From Actinorhabdospora filicis (GTDB lineage: Bacteria > Actinomycetota > Actinomycetes > Mycobacteriales > Micromonosporaceae), in the NCBI RefSeq assembly GCF_030269765.1, contig NZ_BSTX01000001.1, forward strand, positions 2,287,571 through 2,351,570: a stretch of 64,000 bases of DNA. The letters run 5' to 3'. Each line of letters starts with the position of its first letter. Positions within the stretch are counted from its first letter, which is position 1. The notes below the pieces were generated by a model. It had not been told where the DNA came from. It ran no database searches and saw only the letters and a list, made by a program, of their open reading frames with translations. The position numbers and the translations under genes were made by a program. Below, piece by piece: positions 35,188 to 43,560 of the stretch.

Positions 35188-35412
35188 ATGAGCGATCTGA
35201 GCGACAAGATCAAGGAAACGGCCGAGGACCTCAAGGGCAAGGCCAAGGAGGGCATCGGCAAGCTCACCGGCAACGAGGAGCTCGTCGGGGAGGGTCAGCG
35301 CGATCAGGCCGAATCGAAGGTCGAACACGCCAAGAACACCCTCGGCGAGAAGGTCGAGGACGTGAAGGACCGCGTGAAGGGCTTCACCGGCTCGGGGGAC
35401 GAAAAGCATTGA
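35188..35412 (+). CDS. CsbD family stress protein
   Basis: A 74-residue hydrophilic helical protein, MSDLSDKIKETAEDLKGKAK, then GIGKLTGNEELVGEGQRDQA and EKVEDVKDRVKGFTGSG, the CsbD pattern of amphipathic KxKE repeats. CsbD proteins are abundant under general stress, often under an alternative sigma factor. GGGAGG lies 5 bases before the chosen ATG. An ATG four codons earlier is in frame but lacks such a site. Confidence 0.92.
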   Translation: MSDLSDKIKETAEDLKGKAKEGIGKLTGNEELVGEGQRDQAESKVEHAKNTLGEKVEDVKDRVKGFTGSGDEKH

Positions 35413-35434
35413 TCCCGTTGCCGAAGTAGGGGAA

Positions 35435-35470
35435 AGGACGCGGGCGGCCCGATGTGGCCGCCTTCGTCCT
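35435..35470 (+). terminator. Terminator hairpin after the CsbD gene
   Basis: Outer arms 35435-35440 and 35465-35470 and inner arms 35443-35449 and 35456-35462 pair perfectly, with a 2-base internal mismatch between them. Confidence 0.65.
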
Positions 35471-35503
35471 GTTCACCGCCGGAGGCGAGCCTAGGATGGG
35501 GCC

Positions 35504-36286
35504 ATGCGCATTGAGCTGTGGCTCGACCCGACGGGCGGCTGGACCTTCGTGGCGAAGAACCGCGTCGACGCCGCGCTCGAACTCTGGGACGGCGACCCCG
35601 TCGAGGTCGTGTGGCGTCCCGCGCTGGCCGACCCGCGCGGCTCCGTCGAGCCGCTCCTGCTGCTCTGGCACGCCTACGAGACCGGCGGAACCGAACGCCA
35701 GGCGGCCGTGGCCGACCTGCTGTGGCGGGCGCACTCCCTGGAGGGCGCCGACATCACCGACCCCGAGGTCCTCTCCGCGCTGGCCCGCGAGACCGGCTGG
35801 GAACCCGACCTGGCCGCCGCCGATCGGGTGGCCTTCCGCGAGGAGATGCTCCGCGGCAAGGCCATCGGCGTCACCGGCTCCCCGGCACTCAGTGTCGGGG
35901 AGCGCGTCTTGACCGGCGACCCCACACCCGAGCAGATCGTGGAGTTCCTGCGCGACAGCGCCGACGACCCCGCGCTGCCCGACGAGGTCCGCCGCCTGCG
36001 CCTGGCCGAGGCCCTCCTGGGCCGCAAGGACCCCCTGGGCGCCCTGGTGATCCTCAAGCCGCTGCTGGAGGAGTTCGGGGGCGACCCGAACGTCCGGATG
36101 CTGGCCGCGCGCGCCTACTTCGCCTCGGCGCAGCTGCGGCGGGCCGAGGAGCTGCTGACCGCGCTCGTGGAACGCGACCCCGGCGACTTCTACGCCCGCT
36201 ACCTGCTGGGCCGCACCTACCAGCGGCAGGGACGCGCCGCCGAGGCCGCGCCGCACCTGGCGCTCACCGAGACGATGTTCGACTAG
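35504..36286 (+). CDS. DsbA-like thioredoxin-fold protein without CxxC, fused to TPR repeats
   Basis: A 260-residue protein. The first strand reads MRIELWLDPTGGWTF, where DsbA/FrnE proteins have DPxCPWxY; the Cys pair is gone (TGGW at 10-13). The helical insertion and the cis-Pro loop GVTGSPALSV (Pro127) of the family remain. Residues 165-258 are TPR-like helices (ALLGRKDPLGALVILKPLL, LAARAYFASAQLRRAEELL, YLLGRTYQRQGRAAEAA). It cannot do thiol exchange by the usual route and may serve as a binding scaffold. The 3' end abuts a lysE remnant. Confidence 0.75.
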   Translation: MRIELWLDPTGGWTFVAKNRVDAALELWDGDPVEVVWRPALADPRGSVEPLLLLWHAYETGGTERQAAVADLLWRAHSLEGADITDPEVLSALARETGWEPDLAAADRVAFREEMLRGKAIGVTGSPALSVGERVLTGDPTPEQIVEFLRDSADDPALPDEVRRLRLAEALLGRKDPLGALVILKPLLEEFGGDPNVRMLAARAYFASAQLRRAEELLTALVERDPGDFYARYLLGRTYQRQGRAAEAAPHLALTETMFD

Positions 36287-36596
36287 GCGGGCCTGGCCCG
36301 CTCCACCGCCAGCTTCAGCGCCAGCCCCGCCAGGACCGTGCCCATCAGGTAGCGCTGGACCTTCAGCCACAGCGGCTTCCTGCCCAGGAAGACGGCGATC
36401 GTGCCGGCGCCCATCGCGATCAGGCCGTTGAAGGTGACGGCGATGACCACCTGGATCATGCCGAGACCAGGGCGAAGACGGTGGTCAGGCCGGCGGCGGT
36501 GGCGATCACGTAGACGACCAGGGCCGTCCCGACGCCGGTGAGGGAGACCAGGGCGGCGCGGCGGCCCTGGGTGATCGAGCGGGAGACCAGGTAGAT
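36283..36596 (-). pseudogene. Decayed LysE/RhtB-family exporter gene (both ends and middle damaged)
   Basis: On the minus strand, 36596-36459 encodes IYLVSRSITQGRRAALVSLTG, VGTALVVYVIATAAGLTTVF and then ALVSA with a TGA at 36458-36456. From ATG 36459 another frame continues with VVIAVTFNGLIAMGAGTI, AVFLGRKPLWLKVQRYL and MGTVLAGLALKL. These are the first-helix and last-helix parts of a LysE family amino-acid exporter of about 205 residues. The roughly 100 residues between them are missing, and the first 20 residues (with PGPD) are replaced by unrelated sequence upstream. It therefore looks like a deletion relic. Confidence 0.8.
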
Positions 36597-37220
36597 GGGG
36601 TGGGTCACATGGGCTGGCGGCATTGCTCGTCCGGGGCCGTTTCGCTCAGGCTCAGCGGGCATCCCTGGCCCGGGGGGTTGTTTGTTTCCGACGCCTGTTG
36701 TAGCTCGTCGTGCTTCTTGTTTGGCGCCCCGCGGATCGTTCGTGTTCGATGTATCCACGGCGTTGCGGCTATGACACGGTCACCCTCTGGCCTGGGCTTT
36801 CAGCCCTCGTCCCCGACCAGGACGCTGTCCTGGACCTGGGCCTCTCTCGGGAGGCGTCTCCTCCTCTGGTCGGCTGTCGTGACGGTGAACGAGGAACCTG
36901 GGGGTGTCAAGACGGAAGGGCGTGTCTTGACACCCCCAGAACCCTCGTTCCAAGGCCCATCCCGGCCGACCGACGGAGGATCCACCTCTCCTATCCCGGG
37001 TCGCTGTTTTCGCACGGGCTTGTCTTGGCTTGCCGTCTGTTCTGCGGGCTGCGGGCCGTCTCGGCCCGGCTCTAAAACAACGAGCTTGTCTCTTGCCCGG
37101 GTTTTGACCCCGTAGCGAGCCAGTCACCTTGCCCGGCTTAGATCCTTCGCGCTTGGCCATGCATCCCGCCCGGCCCTGTTCACTGCGACTTGCGGCTTGT
37201 CCGCACCCGCACCCACGCAC
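36597..37220. other. Gene-free, lower-GC intergenic element with long hairpin
   Basis: Between the lysE relic and the ABC exporter terminator lie about 620 bases with no supported gene and visibly lower GC than the rest. Its main feature is a 27-base inverted repeat, 36887-36913 against 36924-36950, with three mismatches and a 10-base loop. The flanks partly continue the pairing (tcctcctctggtcggc against ggtcggccg). It could be a mobile-element relic or an RNA hairpin. Confidence 0.55.
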
Positions 37221-37223
37221 GCG

Positions 37224-37248
37224 AAAGGCGGCGGCCTCGGCCGCCGCC
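37224..37248 (-). terminator. Terminator of the ABC exporter operon
   Basis: Arms 37227-37236 and 37239-37248 pair perfectly over a 2-base loop. On the minus strand TTT follows, 15 bp after the end of the ABC gene. Confidence 0.8.
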
Positions 37249-37262
37249 TCCCGGGTGTCCGC

Positions 37263-39257
37263 TCAGTCCTCGGCGACGACCGCCTCGGCGAACTGGGCCG
37301 CGTACAGGCGCGCGTAGGCGCCGCCCTTCTCCAGCAGTTCGGTGTGGTCGCCCTGTTCCACGATCTCGCCGTTCTCCATCACCAGGATGAGGTCGGCGTC
37401 CCTGATCGTGGACAGCCGGTGCGCGATCACGAAGCTCGTCCGTCCACTGCGGAGGGACGTCATCGCGCGCTGGATCAGCAGTTCGGTGCGCGTGTCCACA
37501 GAGGACGTCGCCTCGTCCAGGATCAGGATCGAGGGTTCGGCCAGGAACGCGCGGGCGATGGTGACCAGCTGCTTCTCGCCCGCCGAGAGGTTCGAGCCCT
37601 CCTCGTCGATCACGGTGTCGTAGCCGTCGGGGAGGACGCGCACGAAGTGGTCGACGTGGGTGGCCTTGGCCGCCCGGTGGATCTGCTCTTCGGTGACGTC
37701 ACCGGCGCCGTAGGCGATGTTCTCGGCGATGGTGCCGCCGAAGAGCCAGGTGTCCTGGAGGACCATGCCGGTGCGCGAGCGCAGGTCCTCGCGGGTCATC
37801 GACGCGATGTCGACGCCGTCCAGGGTGATCCGGCCGCCGCGGACCTCGTAGAAGCGCATCAGCAGGTTCACCAGGGTCGTCTTGCCGGCGCCGGTGGGGC
37901 CGACGATGGCAACGGTGTGGCCGGGTTCCACCGACAGCGACAGGTCCTCGATGAGGGGCTTGTCGTCGTCGTAGCGGAAGGCCACGTGCTCGAAGGTGAC
38001 CCGGCCCTCGTTGGAGGCGGGGACCAGCGGCGCGGCGGGTTCCGGCGACTGCTCCTCGGCGTCCAGGAGGTCGAAGACGCGCTCGGCGGAGGCCACGCCC
38101 GACTGGAGCAGGTTGGCCATCGAGGCCACCTGCGTGATCGGCTGCGAGAACTGCCGCGAGTACTGGATGAAGGCCTGCACGTCACCCAGGGACATGGTCC
38201 CCGAGGCGACCTTCAGGCCGCCGATGACGGCCACCAGGACGTAGTTCAGGTTGCCGATGAACATCATCGCGGGCTGGATCGCGCCGGAGATGAACTGGGC
38301 CTTGAACGCCGCCTGGTAGAGGGCGTCATTGTGCTCGGCGAAGGTCGCCGCGGCCTCCTTCTGCCGCCCGAAGACCTTCACCAGGGAGTGCCCGGTGAAC
38401 ATCTCCTCGATGTGCCCGTTCAGTTTCCCGGTGGACGCCCACTGCTTCAGGAACTGCGGCTGGGCGCGCTTACCGATGCGGACGGTCACCCACAGCGAGA
38501 CCGGGACGGTGACGATCGCGATCAGCGCCAGCAGCGGCGAGATCCAGATCATCATGCCCAGCACGCCGACGATGGTCAGCAGCGAGATCACCAGCTGCGA
38601 CATCGCCTGCTGGAGGGTCTGCGCGATGTTGTCGATGTCGTTGGTGGTGCGCGACAGGATCTCACCGCGCGACTGCTTGTCGAAATAGGACAGCGGCAGC
38701 CGGGACAGCTTGGTCTCGGCCTCCTCGCGCAGCCGGTAGGCGGCCCGCTGGACGATGACCGTCGTCATGCGGCCCTGCCACAGCATGCACGCCGAGGCCA
38801 GCACGAACAGCGCCAGCGCCAGCATCAGGACGCGCCCGACCTCGGTGAAGTCGATGCCCACGCCGGGCGTGAAGTCCATGGCGGCCATCATGTCGGCGAA
38901 ACTGCCCTGCCCGGCGGCCCGGGCGGCGCGCACCGCCTCGTCCTTCGACTCGAAACCATCGGTCATCTCGCCGATGACGCCGCCGAAGATGAGGTTGGTG
39001 GCGTGCCCGAGGATCTTCGGGCCGACCACCGACATCGCCACCGACAGGGCGCCCAGCAGCAGCGTCCCGATCGCCAGCGTGCGCTCCGGGCGCATCATCC
39101 GCACCAGGCGCAGGCTCGACGCCTTGAAGTTCATCGCCTTCTCGGTCGGCATCGCACCGCGGAAGGGACCGCCCGGCCCGGGGCCCTGCCTGGGGGCGTT
39201 GGCGATGCGGGCGGGGGTGGCCTCGGCCTTCTTGCCATTCTGTTCGGGGGACGTCAT
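37263..39257 (-). CDS. ABC exporter half-transporter, consensus-site subunit
   Basis: The protein has 664 residues. A cytosolic Gly/Pro-rich N-terminal tail of about 50 residues precedes six membrane helices and then an ATPase domain: Walker A VGPTGAGKTTLVNLLMRFYE, a degenerate signature NLSAGEKQLVTIARAFL, Walker B ILILDEATSSVDTRTE with catalytic Glu, and H-loop VIAHRLSTIRDAD. It forms a heterodimer with the gene directly upstream, whose Walker B Glu is replaced, as in other asymmetric multidrug exporters. The ATG overlaps the upstream stop (TGATG). The cargo is unknown; lipids or drugs are usual. Confidence 0.9.
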   Translation of the reverse strand: MTSPEQNGKKAEATPARIANAPRQGPGPGGPFRGAMPTEKAMNFKASSLRLVRMMRPERTLAIGTLLLGALSVAMSVVGPKILGHATNLIFGGVIGEMTDGFESKDEAVRAARAAGQGSFADMMAAMDFTPGVGIDFTEVGRVLMLALALFVLASACMLWQGRMTTVIVQRAAYRLREEAETKLSRLPLSYFDKQSRGEILSRTTNDIDNIAQTLQQAMSQLVISLLTIVGVLGMMIWISPLLALIAIVTVPVSLWVTVRIGKRAQPQFLKQWASTGKLNGHIEEMFTGHSLVKVFGRQKEAAATFAEHNDALYQAAFKAQFISGAIQPAMMFIGNLNYVLVAVIGGLKVASGTMSLGDVQAFIQYSRQFSQPITQVASMANLLQSGVASAERVFDLLDAEEQSPEPAAPLVPASNEGRVTFEHVAFRYDDDKPLIEDLSLSVEPGHTVAIVGPTGAGKTTLVNLLMRFYEVRGGRITLDGVDIASMTREDLRSRTGMVLQDTWLFGGTIAENIAYGAGDVTEEQIHRAAKATHVDHFVRVLPDGYDTVIDEEGSNLSAGEKQLVTIARAFLAEPSILILDEATSSVDTRTELLIQRAMTSLRSGRTSFVIAHRLSTIRDADLILVMENGEIVEQGDHTELLEKGGAYARLYAAQFAEAVVAED

Positions 39258-41044
39258 CAGGCAGCCTCCTCTTCACTCAGCTGCGAGAAGACGATCTCCC
39301 GGTAGGTCTCGTTGGACGCCATCAGCTCGGCGTGCGTCCCGGTGCCGACCACGCGTCCCTCGTCGAGGACCACGATCCGGTCGGCGTGCCGGATCGTGGA
39401 CACCCGCTGCGCCACGATCACGACCGTCGCATCCCCGGTCTCGCGCGCCAGGGCCGCGCGCAGGGCGGCGTCCGTGGCGTAGTCGAGGGCCGAGAACGAG
39501 TCGTCGAACAGGTAGATCTCGGGTTCGGCGACCAGCATCCGCGCGATCGCCAGCCGCTGCCGCTGACCGCCGGACACGTTCGTGCCGCCCTGCCCGATCG
39601 GCGCGTCGAGCCGCTCGGGCTTGTCGCGCACGAACTCGGCGGCCTGGGCGACTTCGAGGGCGCGCCACAGCTCGTCCTCGGTCGCGTCGGGCTTGCCGTA
39701 GCGCAGGTTGGAGGCGATCGTCCCGGAGAACAGGTACGGCTTCTGCGGGACCAGGCCCACCAGGCGCGACAGCAGCGCCGGGTCCATGGTGCGGACGTCG
39801 ACGCCGTCCACGAGCACCTGCCCGCCGGTGGCGTCGAACAGCCGCGGGATCAGGTTCAGCAACGTCGTCTTGCCACTGCCGGTGGACCCGATGATCGCCG
39901 TCGTCTGCCCCGGATGCGCCTCTATCGACACATCGTGCAGGACGGCCTCCTCGGCGCCCGGATAGCGGAACGTGACGCCCTTCAGCGACAGCTCGCCCCG
40001 CACGTCCACCGTCGTCACCGGCCGCTTCGGCAGGCTCAGGCTCGACTCGGTCTCCAGGACCTCCTGGATGCGCCCGGCCGACACCTGCGCGCGCGGCAGC
40101 GAGATCAGCACGAACGTCGCCATCATCACCGACATCAGGATCTGCATCAGGTACGACAGGAACGCCGTGAGCGAACCGATCTGCATGTCGTGCGAGCCGA
40201 TCCGGTGCCCGCCGAACCACATGACGGCGACGCTGGACACGTTCATCACCAGCATCACCGTCGGGAACATCCACGCCATGAGCCGGCCGACACCGAGGGA
40301 CACGCCCATCAGCTCACCGTTGGCCGAGGCGAACCTCTGCTGCTCGTGGGTGTCGCGCACGAACGCGCGGATGACGCGGATACCGGTGATCTGCTCGCGC
40401 ATCACCCGGTTGACCTCGTCGATGCGCACCTGCATCTTGCGGAACAGCGGCCCCATCGCCCGCACGATGATCACCACGGCGATGATCAGCACCGGCACCG
40501 CCACGAGCAGCAGCGTGGAGAGAGTCGCGTCCTCGCTGACCGCCATGATCACGCCCCCGAAGGCCATGACCGGGGCGGAGACCAGCAGGATGAACGCCAG
40601 GAAGACCAGCATCTGCACCTGCTGGACGTCATTGGTCGTACGCGTGATCAGCGAAGGCGCGCCGAACTGCCCGACCTCGCGGACGGAGAACTCCTGCACC
40701 CGCCCGAAGATCGCCGCCCGCACGTCCCGGCCGAGTCCCATGGCCGTCTTCGCCGCGAAGTACACGGCGATGATCGACGCCGCGATCTGCGCCAGCGTCA
40801 CCGCCAGCATGATGCCACCGAGCCGCAAAATGTGCCCGGTGTCGCCTTTGACCACACCGTTGTCGATGATGTCGGCGTTCAGGGTGGGTAGATAGAGCAT
40901 GGCGATCGTCGACACCAGCTGAAAGCCGATGATCGCCGTGATGGGCCCCTTGTAAGGGGCGAGATGAGCGCGCAGCAGGCGCGGCAGGGAACGCCCGTCG
41001 GCGGCCCGCCGCGCACTCTGCTGCGCGATGGTCGCGGTGGTCAA
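39257..41044 (-). CDS. ABC exporter half-transporter, degenerate-site subunit
   Basis: A 595-residue half-transporter with six membrane helices and an ATPase domain: Walker A IIGSTGSGKTTLLNLIPRLF, canonical signature NVSGGQRQRLAIARML, and Walker B IYLFDDSFSALDYATD, where Asp stands in place of the catalytic Glu. Together with the partner's LSAGE signature this gives one active and one weak ATP site, the pattern of heterodimeric exporters. The start codon is TTG at 41044: GGGAGG lies 7 bases upstream and the N-terminal sequence fits (MTTATIAQQSARRAADG). Confidence 0.9.
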   Translation of the reverse strand: MTTATIAQQSARRAADGRSLPRLLRAHLAPYKGPITAIIGFQLVSTIAMLYLPTLNADIIDNGVVKGDTGHILRLGGIMLAVTLAQIAASIIAVYFAAKTAMGLGRDVRAAIFGRVQEFSVREVGQFGAPSLITRTTNDVQQVQMLVFLAFILLVSAPVMAFGGVIMAVSEDATLSTLLLVAVPVLIIAVVIIVRAMGPLFRKMQVRIDEVNRVMREQITGIRVIRAFVRDTHEQQRFASANGELMGVSLGVGRLMAWMFPTVMLVMNVSSVAVMWFGGHRIGSHDMQIGSLTAFLSYLMQILMSVMMATFVLISLPRAQVSAGRIQEVLETESSLSLPKRPVTTVDVRGELSLKGVTFRYPGAEEAVLHDVSIEAHPGQTTAIIGSTGSGKTTLLNLIPRLFDATGGQVLVDGVDVRTMDPALLSRLVGLVPQKPYLFSGTIASNLRYGKPDATEDELWRALEVAQAAEFVRDKPERLDAPIGQGGTNVSGGQRQRLAIARMLVAEPEIYLFDDSFSALDYATDAALRAALARETGDATVVIVAQRVSTIRHADRIVVLDEGRVVGTGTHAELMASNETYREIVFSQLSEEEAA

Positions 41045-41340
41045 GGTTGTACCTCCCGGTGAGAGTCTTCACCACGGGGGAGGGAGGAGGTAGCCGAATT
41101 TAGTTCAGAACGCACGTGGGGAGGGTGCATCGTGATGTCAAGGGGGTTGAGGGAGGGGTGTGTGACGTGCGGCACCTAGGGGGTGAGGGGGCCGGAGGCG
41201 GGGGTGGGAGGGACCGGGTGGGCGCGAAGCGTGAGCCGGAGGCGAGGGCGGAGGCGCGCGGAGCGGCGCATTCGGCGGCGGGCGTGATGAGGCCGCAGGC
41301 CGAGGTGCACGCCGAAGCGCAGGCTGAGGCGTAAGCAGAC

Positions 41341-41938
41341 GCGCGAGGGTGACCACCCACGCGGGGGGAAGTGTTTTGATCGGGTGGTGAAGCTGGGCGC
41401 GCGCGTGCAGCGGCGCAACCAACCCGGTCGGCCACGACACCACCGGGTGCCAAAAGCTAAGGCCGCCTCCGGCTCGGGAGAAATGTTGTGGGATTCCGGG
41501 GTCCAGGGGACGGAGTTCCCTGGTGGGTCCAGGGCAAAGCCCTGGTCTGGTGCAGGGCGAAGCGCCTGCTACCCCGACCCGAACGGCCGTGAAGCGAGCA
41601 GACACCGCAGGTGTCACTCGCTTGAAAAGGGAGAGCCGGGGCCCCGCCCCGGCCTCGCCCCGCCCCGGCTTCTCTTCTCGGGTGCGTGGGGCTTGCGGCC
41701 GTGGCCTGTCGTCTTCTCCGCGTGGTGCCCAAGGGGCTTTGCCCCCTGGACCCCCACCAGGGAACTCCGTCCCCTGGACCCCGGGAACTCAAAACACTTC
41801 CCCCGAGCCGGAGGAGGGCTCTGTTCCTCGGCACCCGCTGCTTCGTGGCCAACCGGGTTGGTTGCGCCGCCGCACGCGCGCGTCCCTCACAGACACACGA
41901 TCAAGACACTTCTCCCACGTGGCGGGTCACCCTCGCGC
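41341..41938. repeat. ~600-bp element: 200-bp imperfect inverted arms around a 180-bp core
   Basis: Bases 41341-41546 match the reverse complement of 41731-41938 over nearly their whole length, with scattered mismatches and small indels. Shared blocks include cgcgagggtgacc, aagtgt(t/c)ttgatcg, cggcgcaaccaacccggt, cctccggctcgg, and ggggtccaggggacggagtt followed by ccctggtggg. The core holds smaller GC hairpins. No open frame here looks real. It resembles a MITE-like relic or a long-hairpin RNA source. The flanks 41045-41340 and 41939-42033 hold nothing I can name. Confidence 0.75.
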
Positions 41939-42033
41939 CTTGGCCTGCGGCCTGCCGCGCAGCAAGGCCTCCGGCCTGCCGCGCCTCCGCTCAGCCCGCC
42001 CCTACGGCCCTTCCCGTCGGCCGTGTTCTCGCC

Positions 42034-43362
42034 CTACGTATAAGGAACCGCCACCACAACCGCCGGCTTCATCTCCTTGTAATCCGTCCCGCAAACCGCC
42101 AGCACGAAGTACTTCTCCGTCACCGCGATCAACCGCGCCCCCGGCTGATGCCACATCAGCTTGTCGATGTCGATGTTGTACCCCGTCGTCGCGTAAGCAT
42201 CATCCGGCCGCTCCGCCGTGGGAAACGACCCGCTCGACGTCAGCAGGTACTTCCCCGCCAGGGTCGCCGGGCCCGCCGCGGGGGTCGTGTCGCGGGCCTG
42301 CCAGGGTTCGGGGCCGCCGGAGACGTCGACGATCTTGAGGGGCTGGTCGTCACCGTCGGGTGAGTAGGCCAGCACGGGCTCGCGGAAGGCCTGCGCGACG
42401 CCGCGCGCGTCGGCCGTCCAGCGGGGCTCGCCGGTGACCACGTCGACGACCTCGGGGCGGCCGTCGAGGTTCTGGCCGATGAGGGCGCCGCCGTCCACGC
42501 GGACCGTCGTGGCGCTCGCGTTGCAGTCGGCGCCGAAACCGGCGGTCTTGGCCGACTTGGCGAGCGGGTCGTAGAGGACGACCTTCGTCTCGCAGCCGGA
42601 GCGCTCCGACACGCTCACCACGCGGTCGCCGACGGTGATCAGCGAGTAGGTGTCCAGGTCGAAGACGGTGCCGGGGGAGTCGAGTTCGGTGCCGGTGGCG
42701 ATGTCGAGGGTGAGGGACTTCTCGTCCCCGGCCTCGCGGAGCCCGGTGTTGAGGTAGACGGCGGACGTCGCGGCCGCGACCTGCACGCCGGGAGAGGCGT
42801 CCATCGCGGTGTGCACCGGGTCGGGGAGGACGGGCGCGGCGACGGCCAGTTCCTTGTCGTAGCGCTTGTGCCACAGCTGCTTGCCGGTGGTCAGGGACGT
42901 GGCCACGGCCTCGCGGTACTTGCCGTCGCGCTCGACGGTGACGAGGGTGGTGGGCGTCGCCGTCCAGAACGGCGGGTTGTGCCCGAGCTCGGCGCGGTAG
43001 CTGAAGCGCTCCTGCCCGCCGGCCAGATCGTGGACCTTGATGAGCGCGCCGGAGGCGTAGACCACCGAGTCGGCCGCGACCCGCACGGGGCCCTCGACGT
43101 CCGGCACGGTCCAGCGCACGGCGCCGGACCCGGCGTCCAGGACGGTGAGGTCGCCGTCGGCGAGCATGACCACCGCGTCGCCGGCGGCGGCGGCGTCCGG
43201 CGGGGTCTGCTGCTCGGCGAGCGGCACCCGCCAGTCGATCTTGGGCTCGGCGGCGGTCGCCGAGAGCGTGGTGATCCAGATGGCCGCCGCCGCGGACAGC
43301 ACGATGACGGCGGCGACCACGATGAGGACCCAGGTGGTCCTATGTGGCCCTCGGCGTTGCAT
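42034..43362 (-). CDS. Membrane-anchored PQQ-like beta-propeller protein
   Basis: The 442-residue protein has one N-terminal membrane helix (TWVLIVVAAVIVLSAAAAIW) and a large outer domain. Several strands carry PQQ-propeller features: VLDAGSGAVRWTVPDV, TSLTTGKQLWHKRYDKE, VVDVVTGEPRWTADARG. A Cys pair (SGCETKV and GADCNAS) may form a disulfide. It probably acts as an extracytoplasmic binding or scaffold protein. The start is ATG 43362; CATACT lies about 8 bases before it, so the mRNA may be leaderless. The frame extends upstream without support. Confidence 0.75.
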   Translation of the reverse strand: MQRRGPHRTTWVLIVVAAVIVLSAAAAIWITTLSATAAEPKIDWRVPLAEQQTPPDAAAAGDAVVMLADGDLTVLDAGSGAVRWTVPDVEGPVRVAADSVVYASGALIKVHDLAGGQERFSYRAELGHNPPFWTATPTTLVTVERDGKYREAVATSLTTGKQLWHKRYDKELAVAAPVLPDPVHTAMDASPGVQVAAATSAVYLNTGLREAGDEKSLTLDIATGTELDSPGTVFDLDTYSLITVGDRVVSVSERSGCETKVVLYDPLAKSAKTAGFGADCNASATTVRVDGGALIGQNLDGRPEVVDVVTGEPRWTADARGVAQAFREPVLAYSPDGDDQPLKIVDVSGGPEPWQARDTTPAAGPATLAGKYLLTSSGSFPTAERPDDAYATTGYNIDIDKLMWHQPGARLIAVTEKYFVLAVCGTDYKEMKPAVVVAVPYT

Positions 43363-43514
43363 GGTGAAGAGTATGGCCCCTTCGGGCAGGCGTGTGATGC
43401 CCGGAGGGGTGGGTGATCGGCTTGACCGCCCCGGGGGACACGCGCGGGTGGGATGAGCTGGATCCGGACGTCCGGTTAGACCGTCTCGCGGCGGTGTTCG
43501 GTTGCCCGATATGA

Positions 43515-43548
43515 GCACGGCCACCGTCCCGGAGGTCGGTGGCCGTGC
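43515..43548. terminator. Terminator hairpin between glyA and the propeller gene
   Basis: Arms 43515-43525 and 43538-43548 pair perfectly over 11 bp with a 12-base loop. It lies 13 bp after the glyA stop on the minus strand. Confidence 0.7.
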
Positions 43549-43560
43549 CCGCCGGGCTGA

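Noticed and set aside
36456..36758. Minus-strand frame of 100 residues as an intact gene
   Set aside because: Only its last 45 residues match LysE; the rest is intergenic sequence. It is listed as part of the pseudogene instead.
41384..42363. Plus-strand frames of 219-271 residues
   Set aside because: They run through the long inverted repeat and into the propeller gene and show no protein-like composition.
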